Shown here one piece after another: positions 27,168-37,027 of a DNA stretch of 50,608 nucleotides. The position numbers and the translations under genes were made by a program. Position 1 is the first letter of the stretch; every line of letters begins with the position of its first letter. Location: positions 1 through 50,608 of the forward strand of contig SSFI01000049.1 in the NCBI GenBank assembly GCA_008015325.1, read 5' to 3'. The notes beneath the pieces are model-generated. The model had not been told where the DNA came from. It searched no databases and saw only the letters and a program-made list of their open reading frames with translations. Origin of the DNA: Rheinheimera sp. (GTDB lineage: Bacteria; Pseudomonadota; Gammaproteobacteria; Enterobacterales; Alteromonadaceae).

Positions 27168-28501
27168 TGAGCAGGAAGTTTTTTGGCACGGATGGTGTAC
27201 GTGGCCGGGTTGGCGAGTTTCCAATTACACCAGAATTTGCAATGAAATTAGGCTGGGCAGCCGGCCGGGTGTTGTCGCAGCGCGGCACACGTAAAGTGTT
27301 GATTGGCAAGGACACCCGTATCTCTGGTTATTTGCTGGAGACAGCATTAGAAGCCGGTTTAATCTCCGCCGGTATTGATGTGCGCTTATTAGGCCCGATG
27401 CCGACCCCTGCAGTTTCTTATCTGACGCATACCTTCCGGGCGGAAGCCGGTATTGTGATCTCTGCCTCGCATAATCCTTATTATGATAACGGTATTAAGT
27501 TCTTCTCCGGCGACGGCAGTAAACTGGCCGACGACATTGAGCTCGCCATCGAAGCTGAGCTTGAGCAACCCATGGTGTGTGAGCCGTCAGAAAAGCTTGG
27601 TAAAGCGCAGCGGATTGACGATGCCTCAGGCCGTTATATTGAATTCTGTAAAAGCCATTTGCCCAATCACATGTCGTTAAGCGGCTACAAAATAGTGCTG
27701 GATTGCGCTAATGGTGCCACCTACCACATTGCGCCGAACGTGTTCCGTGAGTTAGGTGCTGATGTGCACACTATTGCCTGTACACCAAATGGCCTGAACA
27801 TCAATGAAAAGTGTGGTGCGACGCACACTGATGATCTGCAAAAAGCCGTCGTTGAACTTGGGGCAGATTTAGGTATCGCCTATGACGGCGATGGCGACCG
27901 GGTGATGATGGTGGATCATTTAGGCCGTCAAATCGATGGTGACGAAATTATTTATATGATTGCCCGTTCTGCGAAACAACGCGGTCGCCTGGTCGGTGGT
28001 GTGGTGGGCACGCTGATGAGCAATATGGGTCTTGAAATAGCGTTGGCAGAGTTGGACATTCCTTTTGCACGCAGTAAAGTCGGCGACCGCTATGTGATGG
28101 AATTGCTGCAGGAAAAAGGCTGGCGCATCGGCGGTGAAAATTCCGGCCATGTGATTAATCTGGACCATACCGGCACTGGCGATGGTATTGTCGCCTCGTT
28201 GCAGGTATTAGCGGCGATGATGGATACCAACCTGAGTCTGGCTGAACTGAGCCACGGCATGACTAAGCTGCCGCAAGTGCTGGTCAATGTGAAGTTTGAA
28301 AAAGGCTCTGCGCCGTTGGATAACATGCACGTAAAAGAAGTGATAGCCCAGGTTGAAGCCGAATTACACGGACAAGGTCGGGTGCTGATCCGTAAATCCG
28401 GCACCGAGCCACTCATTCGTGTAATGGTAGAAGGAAGAGAACAGGCCCAGGTACAGGAATATGCTGAGCGAATTGCAGCAGCAGTAAAACTGGCCAGTTA
28501 A
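27167..28501 (+). CDS. glmM: Phosphoglucosamine mutase
   Basis: Cytoplasmic enzyme interconverting glucosamine-6-phosphate and glucosamine-1-phosphate on the way to UDP-GlcNAc for peptidoglycan and LPS. 444 residues, as in E. coli (445). Active-site phosphoserine S101 in [12 protein letters not shown], metal loop DGDGDR (about 240), sugar loop GEQNSGH-like GGENSGHV, and the phosphate-binding [12 protein letters not shown] near the end. Translationally coupled to folP. Two stem-loops follow in the gap before tpiA. Confidence 0.98.
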   Translation: MSRKFFGTDGVRGRVGEFPITPEFAMKLGWAAGRVLSQRGTRKVLIGKDTRISGYLLETALEAGLISAGIDVRLLGPMPTPAVSYLTHTFRAEAGIVISASHNPYYDNGIKFFSGDGSKLADDIELAIEAELEQPMVCEPSEKLGKAQRIDDASGRYIEFCKSHLPNHMSLSGYKIVLDCANGATYHIAPNVFRELGADVHTIACTPNGLNINEKCGATHTDDLQKAVVELGADLGIAYDGDGDRVMMVDHLGRQIDGDEIIYMIARSAKQRGRLVGGVVGTLMSNMGLEIALAELDIPFARSKVGDRYVMELLQEKGWRIGGENSGHVINLDHTGTGDGIVASLQVLAAMMDTNLSLAELSHGMTKLPQVLVNVKFEKGSAPLDNMHVKEVIAQVEAELHGQGRVLIRKSGTEPLIRVMVEGREQAQVQEYAERIAAAVKLAS

Positions 28502-28513
28502 TAACGGGCCTGT

Positions 28514-28547
28514 TTCAGCGTAAAACAGCCTGGGCTGATACGCTGAA
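28514..28547. repeat. Nested hairpin in the glmM-tpiA gap
   Basis: Outer 9-bp stem TTCAGCGTA/TACGCTGAA enclosing an inner 5-bp stem CAGCC/GGCTG. No T-run follows on the plus strand. It is probably an mRNA 3'-end or processing structure after glmM. Confidence 0.6.
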
Positions 28548-28553
28548 AAAATG

Positions 28554-28592
28554 AGCCGGAAAAAATCTCGATACAGGTTTTTTTCGGCTTTT
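28554..28592 (+). terminator. Possible terminator after glmM
   Basis: AGCCG plus A6 pairs with T6 plus CGGCT across a 13-nt loop with one bulged G, followed by TTT. Imperfect, so efficiency is uncertain. Confidence 0.5.
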
Positions 28593-28650
28593 GCTTGTCT
28601 GCAGGTGCGATGTTCGTTAAGATCACGCCGGCTGAAACAGGGGAGTCCGC

Positions 28651-29391
28651 ATGACAGTCCGTCGTCCGTTAATAGCTGCAAACTGGAAAATGAATGGCGA
28701 CCGTGAGCTGGTCAATACGATGGCTGCCACGCTGCAAGGCATCGACAGCGCCAATGAAATTCTGATCTGTCCACCTGTAATATTTCTGTCTGACTTCCCA
28801 AAATCAACGCAATACCGCCTTGGTGCTCAAAATGTCAGCAGTGAGAAGGCGGGTGCCTTCACAGGTGAAATAAGTGCTGATATGATTCGCGCCGCTGGAG
28901 CCGAGTATGTGATTCTAGGGCACAGTGAAAGGCGTTGTCTGTTTGCTGAAACTGACGCTACAGTTTTACAAAAAGCACTGCAGGCCTTACGGGTTGGGAT
29001 CACGCCAATTATTTGTTTTGGCGAGACTTTATCTGAAAGGCAGCAAGAAAAAACCATGTGGGTTCTTGCACAGCATTTAGATGCAGTGTATGCTGCGCAC
29101 CCTGATTTGCTGGCTGATACCGTGATTGCTTATGAACCCATTTGGGCCATAGGTACAGGGTTGACAGCGACGCCTGAGCAGGCACAACATGTGCACGCTT
29201 TTATCAGGCAACACCTGGCACGGATCAACTCAGATGCAGCTGCTAAGGTCAGAATTTTATACGGTGGCAGTGTCAATGCCGACAACTGGCCGACACTGTT
29301 TAGCCAGCCAGACATAGATGGTGCATTGGTTGGCGGAGCAAGTTTAAAACCAGCAGAGTTTGCTGCAATTTGCCGGATGGCAAAGGAATAA
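28651..29391 (+). CDS. tpiA: Triosephosphate isomerase
   Basis: Cytoplasmic TIM-barrel enzyme of glycolysis and gluconeogenesis, interconverting dihydroxyacetone phosphate and glyceraldehyde-3-phosphate. 246 residues. Catalytic residues lie in NWKMNG (Lys), ILGHSERR (His) and AYEPIWAIGTG (Glu, followed by the flexible loop 6), and the phosphate loop is YGGSVN. GGGGAG is a strong ribosome site 5 bases before the ATG. It sits between glmM and secG, where E. coli has no tpiA, but this order occurs in other gammaproteobacteria. Codon choice looks slightly less biased than in the flanking ribosomal genes. Confidence 0.97.
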   Translation: MTVRRPLIAANWKMNGDRELVNTMAATLQGIDSANEILICPPVIFLSDFPKSTQYRLGAQNVSSEKAGAFTGEISADMIRAAGAEYVILGHSERRCLFAETDATVLQKALQALRVGITPIICFGETLSERQQEKTMWVLAQHLDAVYAAHPDLLADTVIAYEPIWAIGTGLTATPEQAQHVHAFIRQHLARINSDAAAKVRILYGGSVNADNWPTLFSQPDIDGALVGGASLKPAEFAAICRMAKE

Positions 29392-29393
29392 AG

Positions 29394-29738
29394 ATGTACG
29401 AAATTATCATCGTCTTATACGCAATCGTCGCGCTGGCAATTATCGGTCTGGTACTGATCCAGCACGGTAAAGGCGCAGATATGGGTGCGTCATTTGGCGC
29501 CGGTGCTTCGGCCACAATTTTTGGTTCTGCTGGTCGCGGTAACTTTCTGACCCGTTCAACCACAGTATTAGCAGTATTATTTTTTGTGTTGAGCCTGATT
29601 TTAGGCAACTACAACACCAGTCATATTCAGAAGAAATCTGAATTTGAAAACATTACAGCGCCAGCTGCAGCAGAAACTGCACCAGCTAAGCCTGAAGAGA
29701 AAAAAGAAGCTTCGAAAGATATCCCGGTTGGTAACTAA
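29394..29738 (+). CDS. secG: Protein translocase subunit SecG
   Basis: A 114-residue inner-membrane subunit of the SecYEG export channel. Two membrane helices (about 3-22 and about 53-72) flank the conserved cytoplasmic loop GADMGASFGAGASATIFGS. The C-terminal tail is charged and rich in A, P, K and E. The start is the ATG at 29394, two bases after the tpiA stop, preceded by AAGGA; an upstream in-frame start within tpiA was rejected because SecG proteins begin MYE-like. It is followed by the tRNA-Leu gene, as in E. coli. Confidence 0.95.
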   Translation: MYEIIIVLYAIVALAIIGLVLIQHGKGADMGASFGAGASATIFGSAGRGNFLTRSTTVLAVLFFVLSLILGNYNTSHIQKKSEFENITAPAAAETAPAKPEEKKEASKDIPVGN

Positions 29739-29765
29739 TATCCCCCGGAATACCCTCTGAATAAT

Positions 29766-29849
29766 GCCGAGATGGTGAAATTGGTATACACGCTACCTTG
29801 AGGTGGTAGTGCCCTAGGCATGCGGGTTCGAGTCCCGCTCTCGGCACCA
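29766..29849 (+). tRNA. tRNA-Leu(GAG)
   Basis: An 84-nt class II tRNA with a long variable arm. Acceptor GCCGAGA pairs with TCTCGGC, followed by A and encoded CCA. Anticodon stem CTACC/GGTAG holds loop TTGAGGT, anticodon GAG. It lies 27 bases after secG, matching leuU of E. coli in position. Confidence 0.96.
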
Positions 29850-29922
29850 ATTATTATCATCGCCGTGGCTCAACACGGTGATGATGCAGTGAAACTGAAC
29901 CGGTTCACTGCGAAACAATATG

Positions 29923-29951
29923 TTGCGATACAGTGGTCTCCACTATATAAT
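29923..29951 (+). promoter_or_regulatory. Sigma-70 promoter of the tRNA-fMet-rimP-nusA-infB unit
   Basis: TTGCGA (29923-29928), 17-base spacer, consensus TATAAT (29946-29951), 16 bases before the tRNA-fMet 5' end. A GC-rich discriminator (GCACGCC) follows the -10, which in known stable-RNA promoters goes with stringent control. Confidence 0.85.
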
Positions 29952-29967
29952 GCACGCCAGTTACGGA

Positions 29968-30044
<77 letters not shown>

Positions 30045-30130
30045 CTTTCACCGACAATGACCGTTTTCTTTGAATTCAATAGTTGTCGCGAACCGCAAGT
30101 GAAAACTTCAGTTCGCAACCAGATTTAAAG

Positions 30131-30153
30131 CAGGATTGGCGATATCCTGTTTT
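30131..30153 (+). other. Small leader hairpin between tRNA-fMet and rimP
   Basis: CAGGAT/ATCCTG stem (30131-30136 with 30144-30149) followed by TTTTA. It may help release or process the tRNA transcript. Confidence 0.4.
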
Positions 30154-30166
30154 ACCGGTGTAAAGT

Positions 30167-30191
30167 CGCCCCGATCTATCGGGGCGTTTTT
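30167..30191 (+). terminator. Terminator between tRNA-fMet and rimP
   Basis: 8-bp stem CGCCCCGA/TCGGGGCG, loop TCTA, then T5. Read-through would supply the rimP operon, so this probably sets the ratio of tRNA to mRNA. Confidence 0.85.
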
Positions 30192-30257
30192 ATATCTGGA
30201 GTAACGTTGTACTACTATTCTGGGCTATATGCCCTTTTTTTATTTCCGGAGGTCTCT

Positions 30258-30713
30258 TTGACTAAACAAGAACAGCGTTTAACTGAGCTGTTGGCACCCA
30301 CAGTTGCGGCCAACGGCTTTGAACTGCTGGGCATCGAGTTCATGGCCGCAGGCCGGCATTCCACCCTGCGCTTATTTATTGATCATCCGGATGGGGTTAA
30401 TGTCGACCACTGTGCGCTGATCAGCCGTGAAGTCAGTGCCATACTTGATGTCGAAGACCCAATTCCAAACGAATACAACCTGGAGGTTTCTTCTCCGGGT
30501 TTAGATCGTCCTTTGTTTACCCCGGCACATTTCGCCAAGGTGGTCGGACAAAAAATTGAAGTCAAACTGGCCATTCCGCAGGACGGCCGCCGGCGTTTCA
30601 AAGGGCTTCTTAACGCAATAGAAGATGACATGCTCGTCATCGAAGTGGATGGCAAACCTTATCGTTTGCTTATGGATAACGTAGATAAAGCAAACGTAGT
30701 TCCGGTGTTCTGA
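30258..30713 (+). CDS. rimP: Ribosome maturation factor RimP
   Basis: A 151-residue factor for 30S subunit maturation, with an N-terminal alpha/beta domain containing [18 protein letters not shown] and the conserved [12 protein letters not shown], and a C-terminal SH3-like domain. The start is the TTG at 30258: GGAGG stands 5 bases ahead, and the resulting length equals E. coli RimP (150). A longer in-frame form beginning at 30207 would start in the terminator tail and is rejected. First protein gene of the nusA-infB operon. Confidence 0.95.
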   Translation: MTKQEQRLTELLAPTVAANGFELLGIEFMAAGRHSTLRLFIDHPDGVNVDHCALISREVSAILDVEDPIPNEYNLEVSSPGLDRPLFTPAHFAKVVGQKIEVKLAIPQDGRRRFKGLLNAIEDDMLVIEVDGKPYRLLMDNVDKANVVPVF

Positions 30714-30745
30714 CAAGAACCGCGGCTCTGAGTGAGGCAGAAATC

Positions 30746-32242
30746 ATGGCAAAAGAAATATTATTAGTTGTTGACGCGGTATCGAATGAAAAATCAGTCC
30801 CGCGTGAAAAAATCTTCCAGGCGCTGGAGTTCGCGCTGGCAGCAGCCACCAAAAAGAAAAATGAAGGCGATATCGAAGTTCGTGTAGCAATTGACCGGAA
30901 AACCGGTGCTTATGAAACCTTCCGCCGTTGGTTAGTGATCCCGGACGATCAGGTGCAGGAACATCCGTTCCGCGAAATGACCTTGTCTGCGGCTCAATAC
31001 GATGAGCCAAATTTGAAAGTCGGCGATTACGTCGAAGAACAAATTGAATCTATTCAGTTTGACCGTATTACCACGCAAATGGCTAAGCAGGTCATTGTGC
31101 AAAAGGTTCGTGAAGCTGAACGTTCACAAGTCGTTGAAGCTTATATCGATCAGGTTGGTGAACTTGTCACCGGCGTGGTGAAAAAAGTCAATCGTGAAAG
31201 CGTCATCGTGGACCTTGGTAACAATGCCGAAGCAATGTTAGCCCGTGAAGAGATGATCCCACGTGAAACTTTCCGTCCTGGCGACCGCATCCGTGCACTG
31301 CTGTATGCAGTCAACCCGGAAGCTCGTGGTGCCCAGTTATTCTTAAGCCGTACCCGTCCGGAAATGTTGATCGAATTGTTCCGCATCGAAGTGCCGGAGA
31401 TTGGTGAAGAGATGATCGAAATCCGCGGTGCCGCGCGCGACCCAGGTTCTCGCGCCAAAATTGCCGTCAAAACCAATGACCGCCGGATAGACCCGGTTGG
31501 CGCTTGTGTGGGTATGCGTGGCTCACGCGTACAGGCTGTATCTGGTGAACTGGGCGGCGAGCGCGTTGATATCGTTCTGTATGACGATAATGCCGCACAG
31601 TACGTCATCAACGCGATGGCGCCGGCAGAAGTCGCATCCATTATTGTTGATGAAGATGCCCACTCGATGGATATCGCGGTAGAAGATTCAAACCTGCCAA
31701 TGGCAATTGGTCGCGCCGGTCAAAACGTGCGTCTGGCCAGTCAGCTGACTCAGTGGGAACTGAACGTGATGTCAGTTTCTGACATGAAGAAAAAGCATCA
31801 GGAAGAAACGTCGAAAGTGCTCAGTGTGTTTATGGACGCGCTGGAAATCGATGAAGATTTCGCTTCTATCCTGGTTGATGAAGGTTTCTCCACACTGGAA
31901 GAAGTTGCTTATGTACCGGTTTCTGAACTGCTGAGCATCGACGGTCTGGACGAAGAGACTGTTGAAGAATTACGCCGCCGCGCCAAAGCCGTTCTGACGA
32001 CCCGTGCGCTGGCCAGTGAAGAGTCACTGGAAGGTTCGCAGCCAAGTGAAGCGCTGCTGAGCTTAGAAGGCATGGAAACCCACACCGCTTATGTCCTGGC
32101 CAGTAAAGGTGTGGTGACGCTCGATGATCTGGCCGAATTAGGTGTCGATGATTTGATTGAAATTGAAAAAATGGCAGAAGATAAAGCTGCTGCATTAATT
32201 ATGGCTGCACGCAATATCGTTTGGTTTAGCGAGCAGAACTGA
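30746..32242 (+). CDS. nusA: Transcription termination/antitermination factor NusA
   Basis: RNA polymerase-associated factor controlling pausing, termination and antitermination. 498 residues (E. coli 495). N-terminal polymerase-binding domain (1-130), S1 domain (about 135-200, [21 protein letters not shown]), KH1 and KH2 (about 200-345, with [12 protein letters not shown] and [12 protein letters not shown]), and two acidic C-terminal repeats (about 360-495) that bind alpha-CTD and Nun/N-type partners. It lies 32 bases after rimP, a conserved operon order. Confidence 0.98.
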   Translation: MAKEILLVVDAVSNEKSVPREKIFQALEFALAAATKKKNEGDIEVRVAIDRKTGAYETFRRWLVIPDDQVQEHPFREMTLSAAQYDEPNLKVGDYVEEQIESIQFDRITTQMAKQVIVQKVREAERSQVVEAYIDQVGELVTGVVKKVNRESVIVDLGNNAEAMLAREEMIPRETFRPGDRIRALLYAVNPEARGAQLFLSRTRPEMLIELFRIEVPEIGEEMIEIRGAARDPGSRAKIAVKTNDRRIDPVGACVGMRGSRVQAVSGELGGERVDIVLYDDNAAQYVINAMAPAEVASIIVDEDAHSMDIAVEDSNLPMAIGRAGQNVRLASQLTQWELNVMSVSDMKKKHQEETSKVLSVFMDALEIDEDFASILVDEGFSTLEEVAYVPVSELLSIDGLDEETVEELRRRAKAVLTTRALASEESLEGSQPSEALLSLEGMETHTAYVLASKGVVTLDDLAELGVDDLIEIEKMAEDKAAALIMAARNIVWFSEQN

Positions 32243-32266
32243 TAGGTCAACGGAGGAAACTATTAC

Positions 32267-34939
32267 ATGGCAGATGTCACGATAGAAAAACTGGCCAGTG
32301 ATGTGGGAACGACTGTTGATCGGTTGGTTCAACAATTTGCTGATGCAGGTATTGCAAAGCAGGCTGGTCAGATGGTCAGCGAAGATGAGAAAAAATCTCT
32401 GCTTGAGCACCTGAGTAAACAACATGGTGGTGCCAGCAGCGAGCCGTCACGGCTCACGCTGAAGCGCAAAGAAAAAACCACGCTGAGTGTCAGTGGTGGT
32501 GCCGGGCGCAACCGTGAAATTCAGGTTGAAGTGCGCAAGCAAAAAACCTACGTCAAGCGTCCAATCATGGACGAAGCAGCATTAAAAGCTGAAGAGGAAG
32601 CGCGTTTGGCCGAAGAAAAAGCCAAAGAAGAAGCGCGTCTTGAAGCCGAGCGTCAGGCCGCGGAAAAACGCGCCCGTGATGAAGCGGAGCGCAAAGCAGA
32701 AGCAGAACGAAAAGCTGCCGATGCGAAACGCCGTGAAGCAGAACGTGCTCAGCTGGCGAAAGATGATCCGGAAGAAGCGGCCCGTCGTGCGGCAAAAGAA
32801 GAAGCCCGCAAAGAAGCTGAGCGCATCAAAGCGCAACAAGATGCTGAGCGTCTGCGTAAGCTGGAATTAGAAGCGCAGCGTCAGGCCGAAGAAGCCCGTC
32901 GTCTGGCTGAAGAAAATGCTGAGCGTTGGTCACAGGAAGCTGCCCCGGCAGTGGAAGTCGGTGATTATCATCTGACCAGCAACGTGTTCGCCAAACAAGC
33001 CGAAGACGAAGAAGATTCACGTGATGAGCGTGGCGGTCGCCGCCATGGCAAAAAAGCGCCGGTTGGCAAAGCCAAGAAAAAAGACGACGCTGATGATAAA
33101 GACGCTTTTAACCGCGCCAATCGTCATAAGAAAAAGAAAACCCCAACCAGTATGTTGCATGGCTTTAACAAGCCAGCACAGCCGGTTGAGCGTGAAGTCA
33201 AAATCGGTGAAACCATCACTGTTGCTGAACTGGCTGCCAAAATGGCGGTAAAAGCCTCTGAAGTCATCAAAGTGATGATGAAAATGGGCGCGATGGCGAC
33301 CATTAACCAGGTGATTGACCAGGAAACTGCGGCTATTGTCTGTGAAGAAATGGGCCACAAGTTTACACTGACCCGTGAAAACGAGTTAGAAGAAACCGTC
33401 ATGGCTGACCGTGAAGGTGAAGGTGCACTGGAACCACGTGCGCCGGTTGTGACTGTCATGGGTCACGTCGACCACGGTAAAACCTCCTTACTCGACTATA
33501 TCCGTAAAGCAAAAGTCGCTGCTGGCGAAGCTGGTGGTATTACCCAGCATATCGGTGCTTACCACGTTGAAACTGACCGTGGCATGATCACTTTCCTGGA
33601 TACCCCAGGTCACGCCGCGTTTACCTCGATGCGGGCCCGCGGTGCGAAAGCGACAGATATCGTGGTGCTGGTCGTTGCTGCCGATGACGGCGTGATGCCG
33701 CAAACCAAAGAAGCTATCCAGCACGCAAAAGCGGCCGGTGTGCCAATTGTGGTTGCAGTCAACAAAATTGATAAACCAGATGCAGATCCAGACCGTGTAC
33801 GTAACGAACTGTCGCAATACGGTGTGATTTCAGAAGACTGGGGCGGTGATACTCAGTTCGTGCAGGTTTCTGCGAAAACAGGCTTAGGTATCGACGACCT
33901 GCTTGAATCGCTGTTAGTGCAGTCTGAGTTACTGGAACTGACCGCAGTGCGTGAAGGCATGGCGCGTGGTGTGGTAATCGAATCGCGCCTGGACAAAGGT
34001 CGTGGTCCGGTAGCGTCTATCTTGGTACAGGAAGGTACGCTGAGTCAGGGCGACATCGTATTGTGTGGTCTGGAATATGGCCGTGTGCGCGCGATGCGTG
34101 ATGAAAATGGTCATGAAGTGAAAGAAGCAGGTCCGTCGATTCCGGTCGAAATCCTGGGTCTGTCTGGCGTGCCATCAGCCGGTGATGAAGTCACAGTGGT
34201 GCGTGACGAGCGTAAAGCGCGTGAAGTTGCACTGTATCGTCAGGGTAAATTCCGCGATGTTAAACTGGCTCGTCAGCAAAAAGCCAAGCTGGAAAACATG
34301 TTTGCCAACATGACCGAAGGCGACGTAGCTGAACTGAACATCGTACTGAAAGCTGACGTACAGGGTTCTGTCGAAGCGATCAGCGAATCGCTGTCACGCC
34401 TGTCTACAGATGAAGTGAAGATCCGCATCATCGGTAGCGGTGTTGGTGGTATCACTGAAACTGACGCTACGCTTGCCGCAGCTTCTTCAGCCATCGTCAT
34501 CGGCTTTAACGTCCGTGCCGAAGCCAATGCGCGGAAGATTATCGAAGATGAGAATCTGGATTTACGCTACTACAGCATCATCTATGAACTGTTAGATGAA
34601 GTGAAAGCGGCGATGACCGGCATGCTGGCGCCTGAGTTCAAACAACAGATCATCGGTCTGGCTCAGGTTCGTGACGTGTTCCGCTCACCGAAGTTCGGTG
34701 CAGTTGCTGGTTGTATGGTCACTGAAGGTATCGTCAAACGTAATGCGCCAATCCGCGTACTGCGTGACAACGTGGTCATTTACGAAGGTGAACTGGAATC
34801 ACTGCGTCGCTTTAAAGACGACGTTTCCGAAGTCCGTAACGGCTTCGAGTGTGGTATCGGCGTGAAGAACTACAACGACGTCCGTGAAGGCGACCAAATC
34901 GAAGTATTCGAAGTGGTTCAGGTTGAACGTACACTGTAA
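32267..34939 (+). CDS. infB: Translation initiation factor IF-2
   Basis: GTPase that brings initiator tRNA-fMet to the 30S subunit and promotes subunit joining. 890 residues, the same as the long E. coli form. The N-terminus has a small IF2-N fold, then a long charged E/A/R/K coiled segment (about 100-230). A second IF2-N precedes the G domain (from about 390), which contains G1 GHVDHGKT, G3 DTPGHAAF and G4 NKID. The C-terminal C1 and C2 domains bind fMet-tRNA. The gene encoding its tRNA partner is in the same operon. GGAGG precedes the ATG. Confidence 0.98.
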   Translation: MADVTIEKLASDVGTTVDRLVQQFADAGIAKQAGQMVSEDEKKSLLEHLSKQHGGASSEPSRLTLKRKEKTTLSVSGGAGRNREIQVEVRKQKTYVKRPIMDEAALKAEEEARLAEEKAKEEARLEAERQAAEKRARDEAERKAEAERKAADAKRREAERAQLAKDDPEEAARRAAKEEARKEAERIKAQQDAERLRKLELEAQRQAEEARRLAEENAERWSQEAAPAVEVGDYHLTSNVFAKQAEDEEDSRDERGGRRHGKKAPVGKAKKKDDADDKDAFNRANRHKKKKTPTSMLHGFNKPAQPVEREVKIGETITVAELAAKMAVKASEVIKVMMKMGAMATINQVIDQETAAIVCEEMGHKFTLTRENELEETVMADREGEGALEPRAPVVTVMGHVDHGKTSLLDYIRKAKVAAGEAGGITQHIGAYHVETDRGMITFLDTPGHAAFTSMRARGAKATDIVVLVVAADDGVMPQTKEAIQHAKAAGVPIVVAVNKIDKPDADPDRVRNELSQYGVISEDWGGDTQFVQVSAKTGLGIDDLLESLLVQSELLELTAVREGMARGVVIESRLDKGRGPVASILVQEGTLSQGDIVLCGLEYGRVRAMRDENGHEVKEAGPSIPVEILGLSGVPSAGDEVTVVRDERKAREVALYRQGKFRDVKLARQQKAKLENMFANMTEGDVAELNIVLKADVQGSVEAISESLSRLSTDEVKIRIIGSGVGGITETDATLAAASSAIVIGFNVRAEANARKIIEDENLDLRYYSIIYELLDEVKAAMTGMLAPEFKQQIIGLAQVRDVFRSPKFGAVAGCMVTEGIVKRNAPIRVLRDNVVIYEGELESLRRFKDDVSEVRNGFECGIGVKNYNDVREGDQIEVFEVVQVERTL

Positions 34940-34971
34940 TCTATTGAGTTAATAGAAATTATTGAATGAAG

Positions 34972-34997
34972 CAGGGGCCCGCGGCCCCTGTTTGTTT
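34972..34997 (+). terminator. Hairpin between infB and rbfA
   Basis: 8-bp stem CAGGGGCC/GGCCCCTG with a 3-nt loop followed by TTTGTTT. Probably a partial terminator that lowers expression of rbfA-truB. Confidence 0.7.
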
Positions 34998-35016
34998 CTG
35001 ATTTCAGGTGAGTATT

Positions 35017-35451
35017 ATGGCAAAAGAATTCAGCCGGGTTGACCGGCTCGCCCAGCAAATGCAGCAGGAAATGGCGCTCATTTTGCAAAGGGAAATTAAA
35101 GATCCACGGTTACATACCATGATCACAGTGTCTGACGTTGATGTGTCGAAAGACCTGTCGCACGCCAAAATTTATGTGACTTTCCTTGGTCTTGACACTG
35201 ATAAAGTGAAGCAAAACCTCGACATCCTGAACGATGCCAGTGGTTTTATCCGCAGCCTCATCGCCAAACGCATTCAGGCGCGGATTGTGCCAACAGTACG
35301 TTTTTACTTTGATAAGTCGCTGGATGAAGGTATCCGGATGGCGAATCTGGTTGAAAACGTGCGTAAAAACGACGAGCAAAAACGCAAAGCCGCAGGGCAG
35401 GAGCTGGAGGCAAAACCAGTTGCTGACACCAAATCTGACGAAGAAGAATAA
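35017..35451 (+). CDS. rbfA: Ribosome-binding factor A
   Basis: A 144-residue KH-fold protein that assists 16S rRNA 5'-end maturation and 30S release, also in cold adaptation. N-terminus [18 protein letters not shown] and core [10 protein letters not shown] are family-typical. The C-terminal tail (from about 118) is charged and disordered-looking, as in E. coli. Start at the ATG 35017, with AGGTGA 5 bases ahead and the MAKEF N-terminus matching E. coli; a GTG three codons upstream overlaps that site. Two bases separate it from truB. Confidence 0.96.
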   Translation: MAKEFSRVDRLAQQMQQEMALILQREIKDPRLHTMITVSDVDVSKDLSHAKIYVTFLGLDTDKVKQNLDILNDASGFIRSLIAKRIQARIVPTVRFYFDKSLDEGIRMANLVENVRKNDEQKRKAAGQELEAKPVADTKSDEEE

Positions 35452-35453
35452 GC

Positions 35454-36380
35454 ATGGCGCGTCGTATCGTTGACGGCATTTTGCTGTTGGATAAACCGCT
35501 GGAAGTGTCGAGTAATGGCATTTTACAGCGGGTGCGTTGGTTATATCAGGCAGAAAAAGCCGGTCATACCGGCGCTTTAGATCCGCTGGCGTCAGGTTTA
35601 TTGCCAATCTGTTTTGGTGAAGCCACCAAATTCAGCCAGTTTTTGCTGGATACCGACAAGACGTATGAGGTCAGTGCACGTTTTGGTGTGCGAACTGACA
35701 CTTCCGACGCAGCCGGTGAAGTCATCAGCGAAAAGCCAGTTCACTTTGATTTGGCGCAGCTGCAACAAGCGGTTGAGAAGATGCGTGGGCCGCAAATGCA
35801 GGTGCCAACGATGTTTTCCGCGCTGAAATATCAGGGGCAGCCACTGTACAAATATGCCCGTCAGGGCATTACAGTGCCGCGCGACGCCCGGCCTATCAAT
35901 ATCTTCCGCTTTGATTTACTCGATTTTGACGGTCAGGATGCGCGTTTTATTGTGCATTGCAGTAAAGGTACTTATATCCGTACTTTGATTGACGACCTCG
36001 GCGAGGCGCTGGGCTGCGGTGCTTATGTTACAGCACTGCGCCGGACTCAGGTCGGGCCTTTTCAGGCCAGCCAGATGCTGACGGACGAGTTTCTGGCACC
36101 GCTGAATCAGGCTCAGGACTGGGCTGCGTTGGATGCATTGCTATTACCGATGGACTATGCGCTGGCCGGTTTGCCACGTCTGAACCTTGAACCTGTTGCG
36201 GTCACACGCTTGCGCCACGGCCAGACCGTGCTGCTGACGCCTGACTTGCTGGCACTGTTGCCGGCAGGGCCAAGCGACGCCATCGCGCTATATGACGAAC
36301 AGCAAAATTTTATCGGTGTCGGGATGCAGGACGCGGATGAACTCAAAGTGCGTCGCTTACTGAATACCGCGAATCGCTGA
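35454..36380 (+). CDS. truB: tRNA pseudouridine(55) synthase
   Basis: Makes the universal pseudouridine-55 in the tRNA T-loop and acts as a tRNA chaperone. 308 residues. The catalytic aspartate lies in GHTGALDPLASG (about residue 42-48), with the KTYEVSARFG and later RALIDDLG-like TLIDDLGEALG motifs. The C-terminal PUA-like part is present. Translationally coupled to rbfA, so the order rbfA-truB-rpsO-pnp is conserved. Confidence 0.97.
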   Translation: MARRIVDGILLLDKPLEVSSNGILQRVRWLYQAEKAGHTGALDPLASGLLPICFGEATKFSQFLLDTDKTYEVSARFGVRTDTSDAAGEVISEKPVHFDLAQLQQAVEKMRGPQMQVPTMFSALKYQGQPLYKYARQGITVPRDARPINIFRFDLLDFDGQDARFIVHCSKGTYIRTLIDDLGEALGCGAYVTALRRTQVGPFQASQMLTDEFLAPLNQAQDWAALDALLLPMDYALAGLPRLNLEPVAVTRLRHGQTVLLTPDLLALLPAGPSDAIALYDEQQNFIGVGMQDADELKVRRLLNTANR

Positions 36381-36388
36381 GATAATGC

Positions 36389-36416
36389 TTGTACTGAGCG
36401 CGTGCTGTGTTAGAAT
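36389..36416 (+). promoter_or_regulatory. Promoter of rpsO
   Basis: TTGTAC (36389-36394), 16-base spacer, TAGAAT (36411-36416), giving a leader of about 65 bases. In E. coli this leader folds into a pseudoknot bound by S15; I cannot confirm the pseudoknot here. Confidence 0.6.
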
Positions 36417-36487
36417 GCGCGCTCATTTTTGGTCGTAGGCTGGATTAGTGCCTGGCTGCGGCTGTATTTCATATCCTGGAGGATACT

Positions 36488-36757
36488 ATGTCACTAACTA
36501 CTGCTGAAAAAGCAAAAATCCTGGCTGACTTCGGTGCAAACGCTGCTGATTCAGGTTCAACTGAAGTTCAGGTCGCTCTGCTGACCGGTTCTATCAACAA
36601 GCTGCAACCACACTTCGCTGAACACAAACACGACTTCCACTCACGTCGTGGTCTGCTGCGGATGGTTTCTCAGCGTCGTAAACTGCTGGACTACCTGAAA
36701 CGTACGGATTCAGCTCGTTACGCAACACTGATCGAGCGTTTAGGTCTGCGTCGTTAA
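36488..36757 (+). CDS. rpsO: 30S ribosomal protein S15
   Basis: 89 residues, the same as E. coli. Primary 16S rRNA-binding protein of the platform that also contacts the 50S subunit. Four-helix fold with the signature [15 protein letters not shown] and [23 protein letters not shown] (split over helices 2-3). Codon use is strongly biased, as expected of a ribosomal gene. GGAGGA lies 6 bases ahead of the ATG. Confidence 0.98.
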   Translation: MSLTTAEKAKILADFGANAADSGSTEVQVALLTGSINKLQPHFAEHKHDFHSRRGLLRMVSQRRKLLDYLKRTDSARYATLIERLGLRR

Positions 36758-36775
36758 TCGACCTGCCAAACCAGT

Positions 36776-36804
36776 AAAAAAAGGAGCTTTTAGCTCCTTT
36801 TTTT
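36776..36804 (+). terminator. Terminator after rpsO
   Basis: Stem of A7 plus GGAGCT paired with AGCTCC plus T7, loop TTT. In E. coli the rpsO terminator region is also the RNase E entry site. Confidence 0.92.
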
Positions 36805-36860
36805 ATGCCCGCTATATCCCGAAAGCTTTGAGTCCGTCGATTTCTTCTGATCCCAGTTTC

Positions 36861-36896
36861 ACTGCGACAAAAAGGCCGGCTTTTTCCTTTCGCAGT
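36861..36896 (+). other. Hairpin in the rpsO-pnp gap
   Basis: Outer stem ACTGCGA/TCGCAGT with an inner AAAAAG/CTTTTT stem. It sits ahead of the probable pnp -10 box (TATACT, 36933-36938) and may be a 3'-end or processing structure of the rpsO transcript. Confidence 0.5.
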
Positions 36897-36968
36897 CTGG
36901 TGCCGAACTATCTTTTCCGCCACCGAAACAGCTATACTGTGCCGCGCAATATCGAGCCAAAAATATAC

Positions 36969-37003
36969 CGCGTAAAAGGCCCAGCAGGGCCCTGATCCAC
37001 GCG
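36969..37003 (+). promoter_or_regulatory. pnp leader hairpin (candidate RNase III/PNPase autoregulation site)
   Basis: CGCGT pairs with ACGCG around an inner GGCCC-AGCA-GGGCC stem, 25 bases ahead of the pnp start. E. coli pnp is autoregulated through RNase III cleavage of a leader hairpin in the same position; a similar role here is inference. Confidence 0.5.
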
Positions 37004-37027
37004 TACAAGACAAAGGAAAAATATCAA

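Noticed and set aside
31150-31641. 163-codon minus-strand frame in nusA
   Set aside because: Shadow of the NusA S1/KH region, with no independent support.
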